DNA of 18,923 nucleotides from Bacillota bacterium (GCA_024650095.1 JANKMV010000004.1:1-18923), one strand, 5' to 3'; positions 7,816 through 15,217 are shown, counted from the first letter of the stretch. Notes: generated from the sequence alone by a model not told the origin. Program-made: numbers and translations.

Positions 7816-9069
7816 ATGCCCAGACTTCATGTAACCGGCGGTAATCCGCTAGGCGGTACCGTTAAAATTAGTGGTGCAAAGAATGCAGCTGTAGCCATCA
7901 TTCCAGCCGCTCTGCTTACGGAAGCACCGGTACGAATCGAAAATTTACCAGATATCCAAGACATCCAAGCACTGGTTGAAATATTACAATATCTCGGCGT
8001 TAAGGTCGTATGGGAAACGCCTACGACACTATTTATCGACGCATCAACTCTTTCTAAATGGCAAGCACCGTATGAGCTTGTAAAAAAGCTACGCGCTTCG
8101 TACTATTTAATCGGAGCATTGTTGGGTCGCTTTGGGCGTGCTTATGTGCCGGTACCTGGTGGATGCGATCTCGGACCCCGCCCCATTGACCAACACATCA
8201 AGGGCTTTGTTGCTATGGGGGCCAACGTTGAAGTTGAGCATGGCCTGATCAAAGTAGTTGCAAACAAATTGATGGGTACGGAAATCTATCTAGATGTGGT
8301 TAGTGTTGGTGCCACTATTAACATTATGTTAGCGGCGGTCCGCGCATCAGGAAAGACTATTATAGAAAATGCTGCCAAAGAGCCTGAGATTGTGGATGTT
8401 GCCAACTTTCTCAATGCCATGGGAGCTAAAATTCGTGGTGCCGGTACTGATGTTATTAAAATTACGGGGGTACAAGAGCTAGGCTCCGCCACACACTGTG
8501 TCATTCCAGATCGGATTGAGGCCGGGACCTACATGATTGCCGCTGCTGCCACGATGGGTAATGTAGCGATACAAGGCGTGATCCCAAAACATTTAGAACC
8601 GATAACGGCTAAACTGCGTGAAATGGGCATGGCGGTGGATGTGGCAGATGATCAACTACATGTTGTCGGCACTTCCAATGCACAACCGGTCGATATTAAA
8701 ACCTTTCCTTACCCTGGCTTCCCCACTGATATGCAATCCTTGGCGATGGTCCTTTTAACGCAAGCAACAGGGAGTAGCGTCATTACAGAAAATGTTTTTG
8801 AAGGGCGTTTTAAGCATGTGGATGAATTGAAGCGGATGGGGGCAAGGATTAAAGTGGAAGGACGTACCGCCATCATTGATGGTCGTACCCGGCTGAGCGG
8901 GGCGCCTGTGAAAGCAACGGACTTGCGGGCGGGCGCAGCGTTTATTATTGCAGGTCTCATTGCAGAGGGTGAGACGGTGATTAGCGAGGTAGACCATATT
9001 TACCGTGGCTATGAAAATGTTTGCGAAAAACTAACGGCATTGGGTGCTGTGATTAAACAAATCGGGTAA
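7816..9069 (+). CDS. murA: UDP-N-acetylglucosamine 1-carboxyvinyltransferase MurA
   Basis: This 417-residue cytoplasmic enzyme transfers enolpyruvate from PEP to UDP-GlcNAc, the first committed step of peptidoglycan synthesis. The family signatures are present: SGAKNAA near the N-terminus with K22 and N23, the loop GGCDLGPRPIDQH with the catalytic cysteine C117, and the region PYPGFPTDMQ. Cysteine at the fosfomycin-attacked position predicts a fosfomycin-sensitive type, by family knowledge. The ATG at 7816 lies 10 bases after AGGAGG; a TTG at 7807 is only one base from that site and was rejected. Bacillota often carry two MurA paralogues, and which one this is cannot be told here. Its position between yycI and yycJ is unlike the Bacillus locus. 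Confidence 0.95.
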   Translation: MPRLHVTGGNPLGGTVKISGAKNAAVAIIPAALLTEAPVRIENLPDIQDIQALVEILQYLGVKVVWETPTTLFIDASTLSKWQAPYELVKKLRASYYLIGALLGRFGRAYVPVPGGCDLGPRPIDQHIKGFVAMGANVEVEHGLIKVVANKLMGTEIYLDVVSVGATINIMLAAVRASGKTIIENAAKEPEIVDVANFLNAMGAKIRGAGTDVIKITGVQELGSATHCVIPDRIEAGTYMIAAAATMGNVAIQGVIPKHLEPITAKLREMGMAVDVADDQLHVVGTSNAQPVDIKTFPYPGFPTDMQSLAMVLLTQATGSSVITENVFEGRFKHVDELKRMGARIKVEGRTAIIDGRTRLSGAPVKATDLRAGAAFIIAGLIAEGETVISEVDHIYRGYENVCEKLTALGAVIKQIG

Positions 9070-9086
9070 GGAGGACGAAGAAATAG

Positions 9087-9704
9087 ATGCGTATCCTTCT
9101 AGCTAGGCACGGACAGACGGCTGCCAATGCCGCAGGTCGTTTTCAAGGGACACTAGATTTTCCCCTGAATGCAAAGGGGCGTAAGCAGGCTCAACAGCTA
9201 GCGCCGCTACTTGCACAGTATACTCCAGGGAAGCTTTTCACCAGTAATCTCAGACGTAGTATTGAAACAGCCGCACCTACTGCCCACCTATTGGGTATAG
9301 AGCCTACGGCCTCCCCTGTCTTTAGAGAATACTCGTGGGGTATCCTAGAAGGGCTATCGCGGAGTGAAATAAAGGAACAACATCCCGTACTCTTTTCTCA
9401 ACTCGATGTAAACTTACGCGGAGCAGAGATCCCTCAACAAGAACCACTAGAACAATTCCGTGAGCGTCTTCGGCAGGGGTTAGCGCTTCTGTTGGCGGAG
9501 GATAACCCCTGCACTGTGGCATTAGTCGGTCATGGCCGTTATTTAAACGCGCTTGTAGTAGAGTTTCTTGGTTTAGATATTACTGGGCCATGGCCTTTTT
9601 CATTTGCCTCGGCCGCCGTTACACTCCTAGAGATACAGGACGATCGTCGTCGCTTGCTCCAATTCAACGAAGAATGTCACCTGAGAGGAGAACAAAATGA
9701 TTGA
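9087..9704 (+). CDS. Histidine phosphatase family protein (phosphoglycerate mutase-like)
   Basis: This 205-residue cytoplasmic protein belongs to the branch-1 histidine phosphatases. The catalytic RHG motif (R7, H8) lies in LLARHGQT. The second arginine falls in SNLRRSIETA, the acid residue is E81 in REYSWGILEG, and the second histidine is H149 in VGHGR. All core catalytic residues are present, so activity is likely. Related proteins include phosphoglycerate mutase, alpha-ribazole phosphatase and broad phosphatases; the substrate cannot be told from sequence. The ribosome site AAGGAGG is 12 bases upstream. It overlaps the start of the next gene by 8 bases, so it is co-translated with the YycJ-type hydrolase. 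Confidence 0.88.
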   Translation: MRILLARHGQTAANAAGRFQGTLDFPLNAKGRKQAQQLAPLLAQYTPGKLFTSNLRRSIETAAPTAHLLGIEPTASPVFREYSWGILEGLSRSEIKEQHPVLFSQLDVNLRGAEIPQQEPLEQFRERLRQGLALLLAEDNPCTVALVGHGRYLNALVVEFLGLDITGPWPFSFASAAVTLLEIQDDRRRLLQFNEECHLRGEQND

Positions 9705-10494
9705 AATCTGTATGCTTGCCAGTGGCTCCTCCGGTAACGCCATCTATGTAGCAACTCAACACGTTAAAATCCTCGTTGACGCAGGGCTTAGTGGTAAACG
9801 CATTGCCAGCGCACTTACGGCAATTGGCACTGAAGCCTCTGCTCTTGATGCACTTCTCCTGTCCCATGATCATAATGACCATACTTGTGGTGCAGGTATC
9901 ATGTCACGTCGTTACGGCTTGCCTGTATACGCCACGGCTCCCACCTGGCAAGTTGCAGGTAAAAAAATGGGACCTATACCTGCAGACCGTTGCCATCGAC
10001 TTCCAAGCTGTGGCACGATTACGTTTGGTGACTTAACGGTGGAGACCATCCCCATCCCCCATGACGCAGCCGATCCCGTGGGTTTTATCTTTCGCTGTGA
10101 AGAACGTGCCATTGCACTGGTAACTGACCTCGGCCATGTCACACCCTACATCCAAGAACGCCTACAAGCCATGGACTGTTTGGTGATGGAAGCCAACCAT
10201 GATGAAGAGATGTTGATAAACGGGACTTATCCCTGGCCCCTGAAAAATAGAATTCTTGGCAAAAACGGACACTTATCCAATGCAACCGTTGCCGAATGTC
10301 TTTGTAAACTCATCTCTCCACAAACCCAGCATGTGGTATTGGCACACATAAGCGAACATAATAATCTGCCACAGCTTGCCTTTGATACAGTATGTTTACG
10401 TTTAAAAGAGGCAGGCCACCTCAAACAAGGTAAACAGCTGACCGTTCGCGTTGCTGACCGTTATCTGCCTAGCTGCCACATTCAGTTGGCGTAG
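9697..10494 (+). CDS. yycJ: WalJ/YycJ metallo-beta-lactamase-fold hydrolase
   Basis: This 265-residue cytoplasmic protein has the metallo-beta-lactamase fold. The signature HDHNDH (H57, H59, D61, H62) and later ligands H122 (PHDAADP) and D144 (TDLGH) are visible, followed by MEANHDEEML. It matches the YycJ/WalJ family, proposed to be a 5'-3' exonuclease-like enzyme that links DNA replication or repair with cell division and wall metabolism. It starts at ATG 9697 after GAGGAG, overlapping the phosphatase gene by 8 bases. Linkage with walRK and htrA supports the assignment over other family members. Confidence 0.9.
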   Translation: MIEICMLASGSSGNAIYVATQHVKILVDAGLSGKRIASALTAIGTEASALDALLLSHDHNDHTCGAGIMSRRYGLPVYATAPTWQVAGKKMGPIPADRCHRLPSCGTITFGDLTVETIPIPHDAADPVGFIFRCEERAIALVTDLGHVTPYIQERLQAMDCLVMEANHDEEMLINGTYPWPLKNRILGKNGHLSNATVAECLCKLISPQTQHVVLAHISEHNNLPQLAFDTVCLRLKEAGHLKQGKQLTVRVADRYLPSCHIQLA

Positions 10495-10555
10495 TATGTT
10501 TACATAAATATGGGAAATAATGCCTATGTGGTGCATTTTTGATTTCTTCATATTA

Positions 10556-10584
10556 TTGTCACATCTTCTTGCTATATTTAGGAT
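10556..10584 (+). promoter_or_regulatory. Sigma-A-type promoter for htrA
   Basis: TTGTCA (10556-10561), a 17-base spacer, then TAGGAT (10579-10584). The -35 matches 5 of 6 and the -10 matches 4 of 6 consensus bases. It lies in the 120-base gap after yycJ, about 30 bases before the htrA start, so htrA can be transcribed on its own. Confidence 0.5.
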
Positions 10585-10614
10585 AGAAAACGGAAGAAGG
10601 GGGTCTTTGGGTCC

Positions 10615-11781
10615 ATGGATTTTTTTAATGGGTTTTACCAACAGCCCAGGAGATCGGGGTTAGTAGGGTTTTTATTCACCGCCCTGTTTGGTGCCATCGT
10701 GGGCGGCGTATTGGTTGCTTTTATTGTTTTGCGCTTTGTCATACCCGGACTAGCGCCAGTTCCTTCAGACACAAACAGTATTCCTGGCAACATGCCAGAT
10801 ATTCCATATACAGAGCGAGATTTGCCTGAATATCAGAACACGGCCATCGTCCGATCTGCTGAAAGAGTCGTGCCAGCCGTAGTGGGTATTACCAATAAAG
10901 GCATGGTATATGATATGTGGCACGGACGGTCCCTCTTGCAAGAACGGGCTACCGGTTCCGGTGTTATCATTGAGGCTAATGGCTTTATCGTCACCAATAA
11001 TCATGTTATTGAGGGCGCTGCCGAAATATGGGTCACACTAGGCGACGGAGAGGAATATCAAGCCGAACTGGTTGGTGCCGATCCCACCACAGATTTGGCC
11101 GTGATCAAAGTTAATAAAGAAGGCTTACCAGCTGCCCAGTTTGGTAACTCAGACGATATTGTTGTGGGTGAAGCGGCCATAGCTATCGGCAACCCCTTAG
11201 GACTCGATTTTTCACAAACAGTCACCGTCGGCTATATTAGTGCTAAAAAACGTGCCATTACCATTAATGAATATACGTTTAACTTTATACAAACAGATGC
11301 CGCCATTAATGATGGTAATAGCGGTGGCGCTCTCGTTAATTTAAATGGAGAAGTCGTCGGTATCAACACCGCGAAAATTAAAATTTCAGGTGTAGAAGGC
11401 ATGGGTTTTGCCATTCCCGCCAATACAGTGAAAAGTATCTCCCAAGAACTGATCACCAGTGGACGCATTAAACGACCTTGGTTGGGCGTATATTCCGGCG
11501 GCGATGTGGATGAAACACTGGCTGAACAACTCCAACTCCCAGTCAACTATGGTGTACTCGTGCAAGAGGTGCTAGCAGATAGCCCTGCAAGCCTAGCCGG
11601 TATTACCCGTGGAGATGTTATTATTAAAATGGCAGGCAAGCAAATTAAAACATTTAATGAATTACGCAACGTCATCTACGAACAGAAAATGGATACCCCC
11701 GTGGAAATTGTTGTGGTCCGCGACGGTAAGGAAGTCTCAACCACCGTCACCCTCACCGAACTACCCGAGGGGTCAGGTTAG
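10615..11781 (+). CDS. htrA: Membrane-anchored serine protease HtrA/DegP family
   Basis: This 388-residue protein degrades or refolds damaged exported proteins at the outer face of the membrane. A short cytoplasmic N-terminus and one membrane segment (about residues 20-44) precede a trypsin-like domain. The catalytic triad is visible: H130 in TNNHVIEG, D160 in DPTTDLAVIK and S236 in NDGNSGGAL. A single PDZ domain covers about 290-380. This matches the HtrA/HtrC protein encoded near yycJ in Bacillus. The ATG at 10615 follows AAGGGGG by 11 bases. It has its own promoter candidate and is followed by a long hairpin, so it may be monocistronic. Confidence 0.95.
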   Translation: MDFFNGFYQQPRRSGLVGFLFTALFGAIVGGVLVAFIVLRFVIPGLAPVPSDTNSIPGNMPDIPYTERDLPEYQNTAIVRSAERVVPAVVGITNKGMVYDMWHGRSLLQERATGSGVIIEANGFIVTNNHVIEGAAEIWVTLGDGEEYQAELVGADPTTDLAVIKVNKEGLPAAQFGNSDDIVVGEAAIAIGNPLGLDFSQTVTVGYISAKKRAITINEYTFNFIQTDAAINDGNSGGALVNLNGEVVGINTAKIKISGVEGMGFAIPANTVKSISQELITSGRIKRPWLGVYSGGDVDETLAEQLQLPVNYGVLVQEVLADSPASLAGITRGDVIIKMAGKQIKTFNELRNVIYEQKMDTPVEIVVVRDGKEVSTTVTLTELPEGSG

Positions 11782-11800
11782 AACTTTTGAAGATTCTCGC

Positions 11801-11842
11801 TAAATATAAATGACGACCTCCTCAGGTCGTCATTTATATTTA
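11801..11842 (+). terminator. 19-bp hairpin after htrA
   Basis: Arms 11801-11819 and 11824-11842 are perfectly complementary over 19 bp with loop CCTC. The 3' arm ends ATTTATATTTA, U-rich within the stem, and no separate T-run follows. It is a likely terminator or an mRNA 3' stabiliser. TAGGAGGT directly follows, with no start codon in range. Confidence 0.65.
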
Positions 11843-11910
11843 GGAGGTTAATAAAATATCACATTTTACTAGCGTGGAATCCGTGCCCCCTTTTATGCTG
11901 TAAATCATTG

Positions 11911-11919
11911 TGATATGAT
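11911..11919 (+). promoter_or_regulatory. Extended -10 promoter for the metalloenzyme gene
   Basis: TGATATGAT contains the extended motif TGN followed by TATGAT (11914-11919, 5 of 6 consensus). No good -35 is seen. The predicted start leaves a short leader with GGAG just before the ATG at 11941. Confidence 0.4.
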
Positions 11920-11940
11920 AAAGCAAAAAAGGAGTACCCT

Positions 11941-12840
11941 ATGCGTATCATCCTTTTCTTTATTGATGGAGTGGGTCTCGCGCCTGCTAGACCCACAAAT
12001 CTCCTTTCCGCAACGCCTACCCCTTGCCTACAAGAATTACTCTATGGTCATCGGTTAACGCTAGAAGCTGTGGGCACGCACAATGAACAAGCGACGCTAC
12101 TCTCCCTTGACGCAACACTGGGTGTACCCGGGGAACCGCAAAGTGCCACTGGCCAGACATCACTCTTTACCGGCGTCAATGCCGCGCAGGCCGTGGGACG
12201 CCATATCCGTGGCTTCCCCACAGAAGCGTTGAGTACTATTTTGGAGAACGAGGGTATTTTAAAAAAAATGATTCAAACGGGGAAAAAAGCAACGTTTTTA
12301 AATACGTATCGTCCCCAGTTTTTTGTGAGCCGTCCGAAAGGGCGGCGTGCGTATGCCACCACGACGTTGCTCAATATGTATGCAGGTCTTCCCTTTCACA
12401 CGCTAGACGATATGAAGGCGGGACGCTCATTGAATGCCGATATTACCAATGAGGTATTAATAGAACAGGGTTACCCCGTATCCCTCCTCGACCCCTTTAC
12501 GGCAGGGGAACGAGTGGCTACCAGGACAGAGCATTTTGACTTTTTACTTTTTGAATACTTTCTCACCGATCATTTTTCCCACAAGCGTAATCAGGAAAAG
12601 ATACAAAAGTGTATCACTACCATTGATCGTTTTATCGCGGGCATCGTAAGCAAACAAAATCTAGCTGATACCTTACTACTGGTTACCAGTGACCATGGCA
12701 ATCTAGAGGATCTAACTACGTCCGCACATACCCGTAACCCCGTACCATTACTCTTAGTTGGGGCTGGACGGGAGCATTTACCACCACTACGTACCTTAAC
12801 GGATCTAGCGCCCTTTATTCTTGAAAGACTACCACACTAG
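11941..12840 (+). CDS. Alkaline phosphatase superfamily metalloenzyme (iPGM/phosphopentomutase-like)
   Basis: This 299-residue cytoplasmic protein has the metal-site layout of the superfamily containing cofactor-independent phosphoglycerate mutase and phosphopentomutase. The visible elements are FIDGVG with D9, a nucleophile region SATGQTSLFTG (T70 or T73), DHFSH (D210, H211, H214), SDHGN (D251, H252) and AHTRNPVP (H263). It is far shorter than true iPGM (about 510 residues) because the inserted mutase domain is missing or reduced, so it is not expected to be a glycolytic mutase. The substrate is unknown. It starts at ATG 11941 after GGAG. Its stop codon overlaps the ribosome site of the next small gene, indicating an operon with the CxxH/CxxC gene and rlmH. 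Confidence 0.8.
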   Translation: MRIILFFIDGVGLAPARPTNLLSATPTPCLQELLYGHRLTLEAVGTHNEQATLLSLDATLGVPGEPQSATGQTSLFTGVNAAQAVGRHIRGFPTEALSTILENEGILKKMIQTGKKATFLNTYRPQFFVSRPKGRRAYATTTLLNMYAGLPFHTLDDMKAGRSLNADITNEVLIEQGYPVSLLDPFTAGERVATRTEHFDFLLFEYFLTDHFSHKRNQEKIQKCITTIDRFIAGIVSKQNLADTLLLVTSDHGNLEDLTTSAHTRNPVPLLLVGAGREHLPPLRTLTDLAPFILERLPH

Positions 12841-12851
12841 GAGGATTGACC

Positions 12852-13016
12852 ATGTATGTAGCCTGCCAAGAGCATATCGACCATGCAATTGAAGCATACA
12901 TAGATAAGTTTGAACGATCTCCTGATCTTTATCTCCTAGACCGCATCGACATCGGCGAAACGAAGCCCGAGCGATGCCATTTCTGTGAGCGTACGCCCGT
13001 CTACCTTGTAAAATAA
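12852..13016 (+). CDS. CxxH/CxxC microprotein
   Basis: This 54-residue protein is encoded between the metalloenzyme gene and rlmH. It has CQEH near the N-terminus (C5, H8) and CHFC near the C-terminus (C42, C45), a four-ligand set that suggests a small zinc-binding fold. It matches the CxxH/CxxC protein family that Bacilli encode beside rlmH and htrA; the function is unknown. The ribosome site AGGAGG (12839-12844) overlaps the upstream stop codon and lies 7 bases before the ATG. Only 9 bases separate it from rlmH, with GGAG in between, so the three genes are co-translated. Confidence 0.88.
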   Translation: MYVACQEHIDHAIEAYIDKFERSPDLYLLDRIDIGETKPERCHFCERTPVYLVK

Positions 13017-13025
13017 GGAGCACTC

Positions 13026-13505
13026 ATGCAAATTAAAATTTTAACTGTGGGTAAAATCAAGGAAAAATATCTTACTGCAGGAATCAATGAATACCGAAAA
13101 AGGCTCAGCGCCTATGCAAAAGTTGAAGTTTTGGAAGTAAAGGATGAAAAAACACCCGATCACGCTTCTGCCGCCGAGGAAGATATTGTGCGAGAAAATG
13201 AAGCAACGCGTCTGGCAGCACTTATTGCCCCCCAAACATACCTTGTTGCACTCGCCATTAAGGGGAAGTCGTTTTCGTCTCCAGAACTCGCTGCGCATAT
13301 AGCCGCACAAGCTCTCGCAGGAAAAAGCCACCTTACCTTTCTCATTGGAGGTAGTTTAGGGCTTGCACCGCGACTTATCCAACAGGCAGATTTACAGCTG
13401 TCATTCTCCTCATTAACTTTCCCTCACCAACTCTTTCGCCTTCTTTTACTAGAACAACTTTATCGAGCGTTTAAAATCAACCGTGGTGAACCCTATCATA
13501 AATGA
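13026..13505 (+). CDS. rlmH: 23S rRNA (pseudouridine-1915 N3) methyltransferase RlmH
   Basis: This 159-residue SPOUT methyltransferase modifies pseudouridine 1915 in helix 69 of 23S rRNA. The length is that of the full family. The SAM-binding knot shows as FLIGGSLGL (105-113), followed by TFPHQLFR (131-138), LLEQLYRAF, and the conserved C-terminus INRGEPYHK. The start follows AAGGAG. The gene is intact, but its terminal bases 13485-13505 are repeated at 14655-14675 with a foreign-looking gene in between. In staphylococci the same 3' end, coding for Y-H-K-stop, is the integration site of SCC elements. The last codons here may therefore be element-derived sequence restoring the reading frame. 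Confidence 0.96.
   Translation: MQIKILTVGKIKEKYLTAGINEYRKRLSAYAKVEVLEVKDEKTPDHASAAEEDIVRENEATRLAALIAPQTYLVALAIKGKSFSSPELAAHIAAQALAGKSHLTFLIGGSLGLAPRLIQQADLQLSFSSLTFPHQLFRLLLLEQLYRAFKINRGEPYHK
13485..13505 (+). repeat. Direct repeat copy 1 at the rlmH 3' end (candidate attL)
   Basis: These 21 bases code for G-E-P-Y-H-K-stop of rlmH and match 14655-14675 at 18 of 21 positions. The last 12 bases, TATCATAAATGA, are those recalled for the staphylococcal SCC attachment site in rlmH. Confidence 0.7.
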
Positions 13506-13636
13506 CTGCGGTTCTCCTATAACCTAGTAATATTATAGTTACAGGGAATATTTATCTTATATACTTAGAACTAATGTAAAAACAGTAAAAATAAGTTATG
13601 TAGAATCTAGAATAATGCTAAATGGGTGGCTCAATT

Positions 13637-14605
13637 ATGATAAACACAAAATTAATTTTAATTGACGGAATAACAGGCTCAGGTAAATCGACTACAGCTC
13701 AATTTTTAGCAAATCAGTCAAAAATGAATGGGGCTAATGTTAAGTGGTACCATGAGGAAGAAACTAACCATCCTTTAGGGTATGAAGAAGATGTGGAAGT
13801 TTTTGCTTCACAGGTCGAGATAGAGAAATTTTTAGGAACAATTCCAAAACTATGGCAACAATTTGTTAAACAAGTAAGACAATCTGATGAAGTACATATT
13901 ATTGAAAGTCATCTTTTACAGGATACTGTTAGGGTTCTTTTTCAGAACAATATTGAAGAAGCAAGAATTATAGATTTTGTGCAGGAAATTGAAGACATAA
14001 TCAAACCGCTAAATCCAGCTCTACTTTATTTTCATCAACAGGATGCCAATCGTTCTATTCGGAAAGTTTGGCAACGTAGGGGTGATGCTTGGAAAAAGTG
14101 GTTTATTGATTCAGATATTCAAACACCTTATGTTAAAGCAAGTGGTTTAACAGGAGAGATAGGAGTTATAAAACTCTGGTCGGATTATCAGAATTTTACC
14201 AATCAACTCTTTGAGAGGTATCAATTTAAGAAATTATCTATTGAAAACTCTGCAGGTGAATGGGATGATTATCACAAAAGAATTTTAGATTTTTTAAACC
14301 TAAATTTAGTTGTTGAAAATAGAGGCTTAACATTAGATGAAAAAAAAAGATATTGCGGAACTTACAAAGAGCAAGAAGGAAAGCTAGGATGTACATTAAA
14401 ACTTCTTAATGGCAATTTGGTTTGTGACTTAATCTGGCCTGATATTAGAATTTTACCTGTGGAGACTGGAAATATGAACCATTTCTATTTGGAATCGTTT
14501 CCTGTTTTCATTAAATTTAAAGAAAATGAAGAAGGTTGCATTAAAGAGTTAAACTTAAGTGGTGGGAGAAAGAGATTGGAAGATAAAAAAATGTATAAAG
14601 TCTAA
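13637..14605 (+). CDS. P-loop kinase-like protein with C-terminal beta-rich domain
   Basis: This 322-residue cytoplasmic protein begins with a Walker A motif, GITGSGKST at residues 11-19, directly after the first strand, as in nucleoside/nucleotide kinase-like P-loop proteins. A candidate second strand reads VHIIES (about 86-91), and a basic stretch with RSIRKVWQRR (about 139-148) could be a lid. The region from about 236 to the end contains YCGTYKEQEGKLGCTLKLL and looks like a small beta-barrel, similar in pattern to the C-terminal domain attached to some S12 serine hydrolases; that likeness is tentative. The substrate is unknown. ATG 13637 was chosen with GGGTGG 7 bases upstream; ATG 13622 is possible. 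The AT-rich codons (AAA, TTA, ATT) differ from neighbours, suggesting transfer. Confidence 0.75.
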   Translation: MINTKLILIDGITGSGKSTTAQFLANQSKMNGANVKWYHEEETNHPLGYEEDVEVFASQVEIEKFLGTIPKLWQQFVKQVRQSDEVHIIESHLLQDTVRVLFQNNIEEARIIDFVQEIEDIIKPLNPALLYFHQQDANRSIRKVWQRRGDAWKKWFIDSDIQTPYVKASGLTGEIGVIKLWSDYQNFTNQLFERYQFKKLSIENSAGEWDDYHKRILDFLNLNLVVENRGLTLDEKKRYCGTYKEQEGKLGCTLKLLNGNLVCDLIWPDIRILPVETGNMNHFYLESFPVFIKFKENEEGCIKELNLSGGRKRLEDKKMYKV

Positions 14606-14638
14606 AAGATGAATACATTTAGGAGGAGTCTAAAAAAC

Positions 14639-14675
14639 CGCATTACAACGATATGGTGAACCATACCATAAATAA
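14639..14675 (+). pseudogene. Remnant of the rlmH 3' end (candidate attR)
   Basis: Bases 14655-14675 read GGT GAA CCA TAC CAT AAA TAA, i.e. G-E-P-Y-H-K-stop, identical in protein to the end of intact rlmH. CGCATT at 14639-14644 could be a trace of the R-I codons seen in many RlmH C-termini, shifted by a few extra bases. No upstream coding sequence remains, so it is a fragment. The differing third positions show it is not a recent simple copy of the intact end. Confidence 0.65.
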
Positions 14676-14708
14676 AAATGTGACAAGGGAAAGCTCCTTG
14701 TCACATTT
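14676..14708. terminator. Bidirectional terminator between convergent genes
   Basis: A 13-bp perfect stem (14676-14688 with 14696-14708, arm AAATGTGACAAGG) with a 7-base loop. The minus-strand transcript has the better U-tract (TTTTTATTT). It ends the minus-strand gene at 14724 and probably once ended rlmH. Confidence 0.85.
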
Positions 14709-14723
14709 AGTACGTGCTAAATG

Positions 14724-15122
14724 CTAGGAAAAAACTGGACCCTCCAGGATGATTTCGCCACTATTTTCCGTCCCCAATTGAGGTCTCACGGATACATTAA
14801 TATTGGGCAATGTTCCACCGAAACGCAAAAGAACTGATCCTACCCAGTTTTGTTGATCCTCTGTTGGCACTAAATATATTGTCGCTAATGGTTGTAATGA
14901 CTCTGGAACCTTGAGCGTGGCCACATAACTGTCGTATGGTCCGAACGTATCTGGATCCGGCAGATTAATACCTAAAATTGTAACCCGCTGTACTGGTGGG
15001 GTAAAGATTGTTATTTCAAAGACCGACGCTCCTGCGATAAAAAGTTGTTCCGCAGGTCCTGTGGGAAGCAAGGGGTTCGTGACAATAAATTCTTCCTGAT
15101 TGCCATTTACATTACTATTCAT
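14724..15122 (-). CDS. Hypothetical protein, predicted beta-rich, no family recognised
   Basis: This 132-residue protein has no cysteine, no signal peptide and no membrane segment. Its many valine, isoleucine, proline and glycine residues in short alternating hydrophobic stretches suggest a beta-sandwich. The N-terminus MNSNVNGNQEE is polar and probably flexible. GGAGGTG is about 5 bases upstream of the ATG on the minus strand, and a terminator follows the stop, so it is a well-formed gene. It is the last of three minus-strand genes, after two DUF2382 stress proteins, with 95 bases between it and the second. A structural or spore-surface role would be a guess. Confidence 0.7.
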   Translation of the reverse strand: MNSNVNGNQEEFIVTNPLLPTGPAEQLFIAGASVFEITIFTPPVQRVTILGINLPDPDTFGPYDSYVATLKVPESLQPLATIYLVPTEDQQNWVGSVLLRFGGTLPNINVSVRPQLGTENSGEIILEGPVFS

Positions 15123-15217
15123 AAGGCACCTCCTTTTTTTTCTATACTATGCAGTTGAAGAGAAGGTGTGCACAGATGATAGCGCGTTTGATAGAAAGTA
15201 ATACTCCATTAAATTCG

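Larger units (their letters stand above)
13506..14675. mobile_element. Candidate small element inserted at the rlmH 3' end
   Basis: About 1.17 kb lies between two copies of the rlmH 3' end. It holds one gene and is clearly richer in A+T than its surroundings. Sampled 60-base lines within the gene contain 18 (13921-13980) and 13 (14281-14340) G+C, against 29 in rlmH (13321-13380). The rlmH copy at the far end is followed at once by a terminator shared with a convergent gene, as expected if that hairpin once followed rlmH directly. No recombinase or transposase is present, so it would be a remnant or an element moved in trans. The boundary is inferred. Confidence 0.5.

Noticed and set aside
10519..10540. 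Weak hairpin AATGC/GCATT with T-run after yycJ
   Set aside because: Only 5 bp with a 9-base loop; too weak to call a terminator.
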